64,000 bases of DNA from Pseudomonas sp. FP453 (GTDB lineage: Bacteria > Pseudomonadota > Gammaproteobacteria > Pseudomonadales > Pseudomonadaceae): NCBI RefSeq assembly GCF_030687495.1, contig NZ_CP117435.1:3414501-3478500 (forward strand), written 5' to 3'. Below are positions 38,189-45,808 of the stretch, in pieces. Below the pieces are notes generated by a model. The model was not told the origin of the DNA. It saw only the letters and a program-made list of their open reading frames with translations, and ran no database searches. The stretch's first letter is position 1. Each line of letters begins with the position of its first letter. The position numbers and the translations under genes are program-made.

Positions 38189-38899
38189 GTGGGCAGCATC
38201 TATCTGATTCGACATGGCCAAGCCTCCTTCGGTGCAGACGACTATGACGTCCTGTCGCCCGTCGGCGTGGAACAAGCGCAAGTGCTCGGGCGACACCTGG
38301 CCGATCTGGGCGTGACGTTCGACCGCTGCCTCGCCGGCGACCTGCGCCGCCAGCAGCACACCGCCAGCGCCGCCTTCGAGCAGTACAGCGCCCGCGGCCT
38401 GCCGGTACCGGCAGTCGAGGTGGACAGCGCCTTCAACGAGTTCGACGCCGATGCAATCATCCGCGCCCTGCTCCCCGACCTGCTCACCAGCGAACCCGAA
38501 GCCCTGGAGATCCTGCGCAATGCCGCGCAGAACCGCAGCGAGTTCCAGCGCATCTTCGCCCTGATCATCGAACGCTGGCTGGCCGGCACCTATGACCCAC
38601 CGGGGCTGGAGAGCTGGCTGGGGTTTGTCGAACGGGTCCAGGGTGGCCTGCAACGCATTCTCGAAGCGGCGGACAACGCGCAGAAAATCGCCGTGTTTAC
38701 TTCCGGCGGCACCATCACTGCCCTGCTCCACCTGATTACCCGGATGCCTGCCGCCCAGGCCTTCGAACTGAACTGGCAAATTGTTAACACCTCGCTCAAC
38801 CAGCTGAAATTCCGCGGTCGCGAGGTGGCCCTGGCTTCCTTCAACAGCCACACCCACTTGCAACTGTTGAAGGCGCCGCAGCTCATCACCTTCCGATGA
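38189..38899 (+). CDS. Histidine phosphatase family protein
   Basis: 236 residues with GTG start 38189. The N-terminal phosphohistidine motif IYLIRHGQASFG is followed by the family pattern LSPVGVEQAQVLGRHL, FDRCLAGDLRRQQHTA and the second catalytic part VFTSGGTITALLHLI, where His is replaced by Thr/Ala-like residues (SGG..T rather than SHG), which might alter activity. Family members are phosphoglycerate mutases or phosphatases of small molecules; substrate not inferable. Next gene, an SCP2 protein, begins 56 bases later. Confidence 0.82.
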   Translation: MGSIYLIRHGQASFGADDYDVLSPVGVEQAQVLGRHLADLGVTFDRCLAGDLRRQQHTASAAFEQYSARGLPVPAVEVDSAFNEFDADAIIRALLPDLLTSEPEALEILRNAAQNRSEFQRIFALIIERWLAGTYDPPGLESWLGFVERVQGGLQRILEAADNAQKIAVFTSGGTITALLHLITRMPAAQAFELNWQIVNTSLNQLKFRGREVALASFNSHTHLQLLKAPQLITFR

Positions 38900-38955
38900 G
38901 CTGCGGCCAACCGTGACCCCAAGGTCACTGGACTCACCATAAAAGGATCGAAACC

Positions 38956-39270
38956 ATGACTGACGTAGCCAAAGCTGTAGAAGCAATGAAAGCCAAATTC
39001 AACCCAGGCGCCGCTGACGGCCTGGACCTGGTATTCGGTTTCCGCATCGACGACACCAAGAACTTCTCCCTGATCGTCAAGGACAAGACCTGCGAATTGC
39101 AGGAAGGCGAAAACCCAGACGCCCAAGTGACGCTGGTCATGGACAGCGAAACCCTGGAAGGCATCGTTGACGGTTCCACCGACGGCATGCAGGCCTTCAT
39201 GGGCGGCAAACTGCGCACCGAAGGCGACATGATGCTGGCGATGAAGCTGAGCGAGCTGTTCCCTTCCTGA
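38956..39270 (+). CDS. SCP2 sterol-binding domain protein
   Basis: 104 residues from ATG 38956 with AAAAGGA upstream: VAKAVEAMKAKFNPGAADGLDLVFGFRIDDT.., then EGENPDAQVTLVMDSETLEGIVDGSTDGMQAFMGGKLRTEGDMMLAMKLSELF, the classic SCP2 fold with its lipid-tunnel helix 'f..GkL.i.Gd...a..l'. Small soluble lipid-carrier-like protein, function in Pseudomonas unknown. Ends just before a REP array. Confidence 0.88.
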   Translation: MTDVAKAVEAMKAKFNPGAADGLDLVFGFRIDDTKNFSLIVKDKTCELQEGENPDAQVTLVMDSETLEGIVDGSTDGMQAFMGGKLRTEGDMMLAMKLSELFPS

Positions 39271-39292
39271 TTCAAGGTCCAGCCTGAATCCC

Positions 39293-39398
39293 TGTGGGAG
39301 CGGGCTTGTGTGGGAGCGGGCTTGCCCGCGATTGCGGCGTATCAGTCAATAGATTCAGTGACTGACGCACCGCATTCGCGGGCAAGCCCGCTCCCACA
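39293..39398. repeat. REP doublet (B-type arms) with an extra partial arm
   Basis: A truncated arm (TGTGGGAGCGGGCTTG, 39293-39308) directly precedes a complete doublet ending at 39398. The same 16-base truncation and direct fusion occurs with A-type arms at 8151. Confidence 0.88.
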
Positions 39399-39417
39399 TT
39401 TTGATCTGCTGTGATGC

Positions 39418-42054
39418 TCAGTTTTTTGGCTGCAGCAGCAACGCCACCAACGCACTCCACCCGGTCTGATGCGACGCCCCCAACCCGCGCCCGGTTTCGC
39501 CATGGAAATATTCATGGAACAACACCAGGTCACGGCTCGCCGGGTCCGCTTCCAACTGCGCATACCCCACCATCGATGGCCGCAGCCCATCCTCGTCCCT
39601 TAGAAACAACCCCGTCAGCCGCGCGCTGAGGCTGTCAGCCACTTCCTCCAGCGATGCCAGATAACCACTGCCCGTCGGGTACTCCACCGAAAAGTTGTCG
39701 GCGTAGTAGCGGTGAAATTCCCGCAGCGATTCGATCAGCATATAGTTCACCGGCATCCACAACGGCCCGCGCCAATTGGAGTTGCCGCCATACAAACGCG
39801 AGTCGGATTCGCCGGGCTGGTAGCTTGCACATAACGTATTGCCGTTCATCTTCAACGCCAGCGGCTGCTCGGCAAACGCCTTGGACAATGAGCGCACACC
39901 AAACGCCGACAAGAACTCAGCGTCATCGAGCATGCGCCGCAGCAGGTCCTTGGTGCGCTCACCGCGCAGCAGCGCCAGCAACAGGCGATTGCCCTGGCCC
40001 GGTTCGTTCCAGCGCGACACCAGCTTGGCCAAGTCGGGCCGGTGCTTCATGAACCCCAGCAAACGCTCGCGCAAACCTTCCAGGCCTTCATGCTCGTGCT
40101 GTTCCAGCACCAGCACGGCAAACAGGGGCATCAGCCCGACCATGGAGCGCAGGCGTACCGGTTCGTTACTGCCGTCGGGGCGGTGCAGGACGTCGTAGAA
40201 AAACTGGTCCTGTTCATCCCACAAGCCTTCGGCGCTGTCATCCACGCGGTTGATAGCCCCGGCGATGTACAAGAAGTGCTCGAAAAACTTCACGCCGATG
40301 TCCACGTACACCACATTGCGCTTGGCCAGCTCCAGGGCGATGCGCATCAGGTCCAGCGCATAGGCGGCGACCCACGCCGTACCGTCGGCCTGATCCAGCT
40401 GATAACCCGGCGGCAGCGCGGCCGAGCGGTCGAACAAGGCAATATTGTCCAGCCCCAGGAACCCGCCCTGGAACAGATTGCGCCCCTCGGCATCCTTGCG
40501 ATTGACCCACCAGGAAAAATTCAGCAGCAGCTTGTGGAATATCCTTTCCAGGAAGTCCATATCGCCTACGCCGGTCAGCGCCTTGTCCTGCTGATACACG
40601 CGCCAACTGGCCCAGGCGTGCACCGGCGGGTTGGCGTCGTCGAAGCGCCATTCATACGCCGGCAACTGGCCGTTGGGGTGCATGAAACGATCCTTCACCA
40701 GCAGCAACAGCTGTTGCTTGGCGTACGCCGGATCGATCAGCGCCATGGCCACGGCCTGGAAGCCCTGGTCCCAGGAGGCGTACCACGGGTATTCCCAGGT
40801 ATCGGGCATGGAGAGGATGTCGAAGTTGGACAGGTGCCGCCAATGGGTATTGCGGATATGCAAGCGCTCGGGCGGTGGCGCAGGTTGGGCCGGGTCGCCA
40901 TCGAGCCATTGGTTCACATCGAAATAATAGAGTTGCTTGGACCACAGCAGACCGGCCAATGCCTGACGCTGTACGTTGCGAGCGTCCTCAGACGCAATGT
41001 CCTGCTGCAAGGCGGCGTAAAAGTCGTCGGTTTCATGGCGGCGCTGTTCAAACAGCTTGCGCGCGTTGACCCGAGGCGCACCGACCGACGCAAAACGCAG
41101 GTAGATTATTTTGCGCTCCAGGCCCGCCAGATTGAGGACAAACCGCGCAGCGACTTTGGTGCCGCAGTCACGGCGAATCGCCGACTGAACACCGCTCACC
41201 ACGTACTCGTTGATCCCGTCCTTGAACGGCCCTGGTGCCGGTTGACCATCCAGCCGGGGATAGTTGCTTTCGTTTTCACAGAACAGCCACTCGACGCCCT
41301 CCTCGCCCCACGCGCTTAGATGGCGGTCAGGCAACTCATGATGGCGTGCCAGCACCTGGTCGCCGTCCAGCGTCAACTGTGGCTTGGGCGCATCGACGGT
41401 CCAGCTCCAATCATTGCGCGCCCACAGTTGGGGCAACACCTGCAACCGCGTCGGCTGATCCGAACGGTTGTGCACCGTGATGCGCATGAAAATATCGTCG
41501 GGTTGATGTTTGGCGTATTCGACACTGACATCGCAGTAGCGGTTGTCTTCGAATACTCCGGTATCGAGGATTTCGTACTCGGCGTCAGCCAACCCACGGC
41601 GGGCGTTCTCGCTGAGCAAGTCGGCGTACGGAAAGGCAGCATGGGGGTATTTGTAGAGCATGCGCATGTAGGCATGGCTCGGTACGCCATCGACGAAAAA
41701 GTACAGTTCCTTGACGTCTTCACCGTGGTTGCCCTCGGCGTTGTTCAGGCCGAACAGGCGCTCCTTGATGATTCCATCGCGCTCGTTCCACAGGGCCAGG
41801 CCCAGGCACCAGCGTTGCGCCTTGTCACTGAACCCCGCCAGGCCGTCCTCGCCCCAACGGTAGGCGCGGCTGCGTGCATGGTCATGGGGGAAGTAGGCCC
41901 AGGCGTCGCCATCGGCGCTGTAGTCTTCGCGCACCGTGCCCCATTGGCGTTCGCTCAGGTAGGGGCCCCACTCGCGCCAGCGCTCGGCGTCGCTGGTTGC
42001 CAGGCGTTGGCCTTCGATCGTGTCAGAAATCCGCGTTACGGGCGTGGCCGTCAT
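39418..42054 (-). CDS. GH63-like glucosidase/mannosylglycerate hydrolase-type enzyme
   Basis: 878 residues from ATG 42054 (AGGAGG upstream); cytoplasmic. The C-terminal (alpha/alpha)6 toroid shows WYASWDQGFQAVAMALIDP with a catalytic-type Asp, HPNGQLPAYEWRFDDANPPVHAWA with Glu, and the family hallmark NWRGPLWMPVNYMLIESL. The N-terminal half carries the beta-rich domain with NRYCDVSVEYAKHQPDDIFMRI. Bacterial relatives are annotated 'glucosidase' or GH63 protein and hydrolyse alpha-glucosides or glucosyl/mannosylglycerate-type solutes. Which one is unknown here. Monocistronic between a porin and a REP unit. Confidence 0.85.
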   Translation of the reverse strand: MTATPVTRISDTIEGQRLATSDAERWREWGPYLSERQWGTVREDYSADGDAWAYFPHDHARSRAYRWGEDGLAGFSDKAQRWCLGLALWNERDGIIKERLFGLNNAEGNHGEDVKELYFFVDGVPSHAYMRMLYKYPHAAFPYADLLSENARRGLADAEYEILDTGVFEDNRYCDVSVEYAKHQPDDIFMRITVHNRSDQPTRLQVLPQLWARNDWSWTVDAPKPQLTLDGDQVLARHHELPDRHLSAWGEEGVEWLFCENESNYPRLDGQPAPGPFKDGINEYVVSGVQSAIRRDCGTKVAARFVLNLAGLERKIIYLRFASVGAPRVNARKLFEQRRHETDDFYAALQQDIASEDARNVQRQALAGLLWSKQLYYFDVNQWLDGDPAQPAPPPERLHIRNTHWRHLSNFDILSMPDTWEYPWYASWDQGFQAVAMALIDPAYAKQQLLLLVKDRFMHPNGQLPAYEWRFDDANPPVHAWASWRVYQQDKALTGVGDMDFLERIFHKLLLNFSWWVNRKDAEGRNLFQGGFLGLDNIALFDRSAALPPGYQLDQADGTAWVAAYALDLMRIALELAKRNVVYVDIGVKFFEHFLYIAGAINRVDDSAEGLWDEQDQFFYDVLHRPDGSNEPVRLRSMVGLMPLFAVLVLEQHEHEGLEGLRERLLGFMKHRPDLAKLVSRWNEPGQGNRLLLALLRGERTKDLLRRMLDDAEFLSAFGVRSLSKAFAEQPLALKMNGNTLCASYQPGESDSRLYGGNSNWRGPLWMPVNYMLIESLREFHRYYADNFSVEYPTGSGYLASLEEVADSLSARLTGLFLRDEDGLRPSMVGYAQLEADPASRDLVLFHEYFHGETGRGLGASHQTGWSALVALLLQPKN

Positions 42055-42122
42055 GGGGCCTCCTGCGCCTACAAGGTGAGGTGCAGTGTAGGACCCATCC
42101 ACGCCCGTATGCACATGAAGGT

Positions 42123-43532
42123 TTAGAAGATCGCGTAGGTGTAGTTGAAGATCAGGCGGGTTTGATCCTGATCGGCAGTGCCGGTGTTCTTGCCGTGGTA
42201 GGTACCGGTACGGAAGGTGGTACCGAAGCCTTTCAGAGGACCGGCCTGCACCACGTAGTCCAGACGGAAGTCGGCTTCGTTTTCTTTCTGGTCAGGGCCA
42301 CCGGCCACCTTCGCCTTGATATCCCGGCCATCCAGGTACGCCACGGACGCCTTCAAGCCAGGTACGTAGGCCTTGAAGTCATACGAATACTGACCAAAGT
42401 TGACCTGCTCGCCCGCACGGGAGAACTGGCCGACCACGGCGTCGGTGAACAGGTAGAAGTCGCTGCCACCGGCACCTTGTGCGTGCGGATCAGCCAGGCT
42501 GCCCTGGTTCACCCAGACAAAGCCGCCGTCGTCACCCACGCCAATATGGCCAAGCATCAGGCTGCTGCCGCCCAGTTGGTAGGTGAAGGCCGCACTGTAG
42601 GTTTTGTTGTCGACTTCGTTGGCGTGCCGGGCATAGCCGCCGTTGTTGTTGAACTGGTAGCCGCTCTGGCCGTTCTTGCCGTCGCTGCTGCTGTCGAAGT
42701 AGCGCAGGTCAGTCTTGAACGATTGGTCATTGCCCAGCGGCAGTACGTGGACCAGGCCGAAGTAGTTCTGTTTGTAGAAGTCTTGCAGTTGGGCGTAGTA
42801 GTACTGCAACGTCAGGTTTTTCGCGATGACGTTGTCGGAAGAACCAAACGGCTTGTAGTCCACCCCCCCGAACTTGAAGCTGTCGCTGTCGCGCTGACCA
42901 CCCGCCACACTCAAACCGGTGGAGTTGCTGGAGGCACGGCCTTCGGCGCGGTTCAGTTCACCGCCGGTGAAGGTCACGTTGGGAATATCGCTCGACGTCA
43001 GGATGCCGCCATCAAAGGTTTGCGGGGCCACGCGGCTGTCGTTGGACACCAGGATCGGCAACACCGGCGCCAAGCCACCACCGACGTGCAACTCGGTCTG
43101 GGAAATACGGAACTTCACGTTGCCCGCGGCACGACCAAAAGAGTCGGCCGGTTCAGTGCCGTTGTTCTTCGTCGGGAAGAAGCTGTTGCCGTTACCCGCC
43201 AGACCCGCGCCTGCGGTGTGGCCATCGCCGCCATCCAGGCGCAGGGCGCCGAACGCCATCAGGTCAAAACCGACGCCCACGGTGCCTTGGGTGAAGCCGG
43301 ACTTGTAGTCAAACCGCAGCGCGGTGGCGGTTTCGCGCAGGTCGTTGTTGGTGACCGAGCGGTTGTCAGCGCTGTAGTACATGGTCCGCGAGCTCACGGA
43401 GGCATGGCTGTCTTCCAGGAAACCGCTGTGACCGGTGCCCGTGCCCAGGGAGCCGAGCCCGAAATCATCAGCTAACGCGTGTTGTGCAAGAACGGCGGCG
43501 GTGATCGACAACGCCAGTGTAGAAATTTTCAT
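42123..43532 (-). CDS. OprD-family outer-membrane porin
   Basis: 469 residues: signal peptide MKISTLALSITAAVLAQHALA, then alternating beta strands ending with the C-terminal Phe (FNYTYAIF) required for outer-membrane assembly. OprD features include FLEDSHASVSSRTMYYSADNR at the start, GVGFDLMAFGALRLDGG and ARHANEVDNKTYSAAFTYQLGG. Eighteen-stranded specific channels of this family admit amino acids or carboxylates; the specificity is unclear. Its start faces a 289-base gap shared with the dioxygenase gene. Confidence 0.92.
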   Translation of the reverse strand: MKISTLALSITAAVLAQHALADDFGLGSLGTGTGHSGFLEDSHASVSSRTMYYSADNRSVTNNDLRETATALRFDYKSGFTQGTVGVGFDLMAFGALRLDGGDGHTAGAGLAGNGNSFFPTKNNGTEPADSFGRAAGNVKFRISQTELHVGGGLAPVLPILVSNDSRVAPQTFDGGILTSSDIPNVTFTGGELNRAEGRASSNSTGLSVAGGQRDSDSFKFGGVDYKPFGSSDNVIAKNLTLQYYYAQLQDFYKQNYFGLVHVLPLGNDQSFKTDLRYFDSSSDGKNGQSGYQFNNNGGYARHANEVDNKTYSAAFTYQLGGSSLMLGHIGVGDDGGFVWVNQGSLADPHAQGAGGSDFYLFTDAVVGQFSRAGEQVNFGQYSYDFKAYVPGLKASVAYLDGRDIKAKVAGGPDQKENEADFRLDYVVQAGPLKGFGTTFRTGTYHGKNTGTADQDQTRLIFNYTYAIF

Positions 43533-43821
43533 TAACGACGGCCCCTAAACATTTTTTTATGTGTGTGATGTGTAAAACGGCGTTTTCATCCTTGCGAACG
43601 TGACGATTCTTTCATGCCGGGTGGGGGCGACTGCGTGAAGAATTAGTTAGGAAAAACAGCGGAAAATGAAATTTTCAGCCGGACGATTTTTGTCATATTC
43701 ACGTCATCTCATTCATCCAAGGAATGAAGTCCAGAGGATTCTTCGTTTGCAAGTGTGGCGGGCGCTCAACAAAATCCAGAAAAAGGCCACGTTCATCGCC
43801 ACCGTCATCAGGAATTTTTCT

Positions 43822-45198
43822 ATGCCTACCACTGCACATGTCAGCCCCGACGAGATCCGCAAGGGCTTTTCCAAGGCGATGTCCGACATGTACCGAGATG
43901 AAGTCCCACTGTATGGCGCGCTGATGGCGCTGGTGGCCGAGACCAACACCCGTGTGCTCGACGCCCAGCCAGCGCTGGCGCAACAGCTGCAACGTACCGG
44001 CGAGATCCAGCGCCTGGACATGGAACGCCACGGCGCCATCCGCCTGGGCACCGCCTTCGAACTGGCCACCATCGGCCGCCTGTTTGCGGTGATGGGCATG
44101 CAACCGGTGGGCTACTACGACCTGACCCCGGCCGGCGTACCGGTGCATTCCACCGCGTTTCGTGCGGTGCATGAGCAGGCGCTGCAAACCAGCCCGTTTC
44201 GCGTGTTCACCTCGCTGCTGCGCCTGGAACTGATCGAAAACCCCGAACTGCGCGCCTTTGCCGAAACCGTCCTGGCCAAACGCAACATCTTCACCGACCG
44301 CGCCCTGGCGCTGATCGAACAGGCGGAAAAGGCTGACGGTCTCAACGCGGTGGACGCCGAGGAGTTTATCCGCGAGGCCCTGGAAACTTTCCGCTGGCAC
44401 CACACCGCCACCGTCACCCGCGCCCACTACCAGCAACTCAGCGACCAGCACCGCCTGATCGCCGACGTGGTGGCCTTCAAGGGGCCGCACATCAACCACC
44501 TGACGCCGCGCACCCTGGACATCGACCAGGTCCAGGCCGCCATGCCCGGCAAAGGCATCACCCCCAAGGCCGTGATCGAAGGTCCGCCACGCCGCCAGTG
44601 CCCGATCCTGCTGCGCCAGACCAGCTTCAAGGCCCTCGACGAAGCCATCGCCTTCACCGACGCCCAGGGCAGCCACAGTGCCCGTTTCGGCGAGATCGAG
44701 CAGCGCGGCGTGGCACTCACCCCCAAAGGCCGCACCCTGTATGACCAATTGTTGAATGCCGCACGCGACGAGCTGGGCGCGTTCCCCACTGAGGGCAACG
44801 CCGCGCGTTATGTGCAATTGATCGAACAGCACTTCCAGGCCTTCCCCGACAACCACGCGCAGATGCGCGAGCAGGGCCTGGCGTACTTCCGCTACTTCGC
44901 CACCACACCAGGCCTGGCGGCACGCGGCCAAGCCGATCAACCGCGCACACTGGACGCGCTGATCGCAGCAGGTCATGTGGCGGTGGAACCGTTGGTGTAC
45001 GAAGATTTCCTGCCGGTGAGTGCGGCGGGGATTTTTCAGTCAAACCTGGGGGATGCGGCGCAAAGTCACTACGCGGCCAATTCGAACCGGGCCGAGTTTG
45101 AGCTGGCGCTGGGGCGGCGGACGATTGATGAGTTGAAGCTGTATGAGCAGACGCAGCAGCGCTCGATAGAGGCCTGCACTCAAGCGCTGCATGGGTGA
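43822..45198 (+). CDS. hglS: 2-oxoadipate dioxygenase/decarboxylase family (HglS/YdcJ)
   Basis: 458 residues from ATG 43822 (AGGAA site); the open frame extends 52 codons upstream but those are not protein-like. DUF1338/VOC-fold enzyme: MSDMYRDEVPLYGALM, RHGAIRLGTAFELATIGRLFAVMGMQPVGYYDLTPAGVPVHSTAFRAV, FKGPHINHLTPRTLDID, RFGEIEQRGVALTPKGR and YEDFLPVSAAGIFQSNL. HglS of P. putida converts 2-oxoadipate to D-2-hydroxyglutarate with CO2 release in D-lysine degradation; conserved His and Glu bind Fe(II). E. coli YdcJ is the same family, so a different oxo-acid substrate is possible. Confidence 0.88.
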   Translation: MPTTAHVSPDEIRKGFSKAMSDMYRDEVPLYGALMALVAETNTRVLDAQPALAQQLQRTGEIQRLDMERHGAIRLGTAFELATIGRLFAVMGMQPVGYYDLTPAGVPVHSTAFRAVHEQALQTSPFRVFTSLLRLELIENPELRAFAETVLAKRNIFTDRALALIEQAEKADGLNAVDAEEFIREALETFRWHHTATVTRAHYQQLSDQHRLIADVVAFKGPHINHLTPRTLDIDQVQAAMPGKGITPKAVIEGPPRRQCPILLRQTSFKALDEAIAFTDAQGSHSARFGEIEQRGVALTPKGRTLYDQLLNAARDELGAFPTEGNAARYVQLIEQHFQAFPDNHAQMREQGLAYFRYFATTPGLAARGQADQPRTLDALIAAGHVAVEPLVYEDFLPVSAAGIFQSNLGDAAQSHYAANSNRAEFELALGRRTIDELKLYEQTQQRSIEACTQALHG

Positions 45199-45207
45199 AA
45201 CAAGATA

Positions 45208-45265
45208 CCCACCCGGCTCATCGGCGTAATCCTTACACCGTAAAAGCCCCCAAGAGCCGGGTGGG
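45208..45265 (+). other. Perfect 12-bp stem with a 34-base loop
   Basis: CCCACCCGGCTC at 45208-45219 pairs perfectly with GAGCCGGGTGGG at 45254-45265, starting 9 bases after the hglS stop. No T-tract follows, so it is not a standard terminator. It could stabilise the hglS message or belong to a small RNA. Confidence 0.5.
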
Positions 45266-45348
45266 CGGTGGGCATCATAGGGACTGCGCCGGGCACTGTC
45301 CTCCAGACAATTCTGAACAAATATGACCTAATTCTGTAGGAACATCAG

Positions 45349-45573
45349 TTAACCCAACTGCTCCACAATCTTGTCCTTGATCAACAGCCGCTTCTTCTTC
45401 AGCTTCTCCACATCCTCATCGCTGGCACTGGCCGATTCGGCCTTCAGCACCTCCTTGTCGGCGTCGTCGTATTGAGTGAGCAGCGAATCCAGACGCTTGT
45501 CGCCCGCCCTGCGTTCGTGAATGACGTCCTTGCTCAACCCCAAGTCCTGATACAGGTCGTGTTTCACTGGCAT
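45349..45573 (-). CDS. ydcH: YdcH family small protein (DUF465)
   Basis: 74 residues from ATG 45573: MPVKHDLYQDLGLSKDVIHERRAGDKRLDSLLTQYDDADKEV..., with the C-terminal LKKKRLLIKDKIVEQL coiled coil, which is the DUF465 signature. Soluble, charged, helical hairpin; function unknown. Single gene between the hglS hairpin and a REP unit. Confidence 0.9.
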   Translation of the reverse strand: MPVKHDLYQDLGLSKDVIHERRAGDKRLDSLLTQYDDADKEVLKAESASASDEDVEKLKKKRLLIKDKIVEQLG

Positions 45574-45684
45574 GGCGTACCTCCGCAAGTTGATCAATGG
45601 CTTACGCCCTTGAAGCTAGACCATTGCGCGGGGTCTTGTCATGTTTGAGGTCAAGACACTGCTCTAAATGTGGACAAGGGCCCC

Positions 45685-45773
45685 TGTGGGAGCGGGCTTG
45701 CCCGCGATTACGGTAGTCCATCCAAACTATCGGTGACTGACACTCCGCCATCGCGGGCAAGCCCGCTCCCACA
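45685..45773. repeat. REP doublet (B-type arms) plus fragment
   Basis: Inverted B-type arms; a further partial arm (CGTTCCCACAGG, about 45779-45790) follows. It lies between ydcH and the stop of the convergent-side uvrA paralogue. Confidence 0.88.
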
Positions 45774-45808
45774 GGGGCCCGTTCCCACAGGTTGATCGGT
45801 GGTGCCTG

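Noticed and set aside
43533..43821. Small gene or riboswitch between oprD-type porin and hglS
   Set aside because: The upstream extension of the hglS frame is not protein-like and I see no conserved RNA motif; likely just two divergent promoters.
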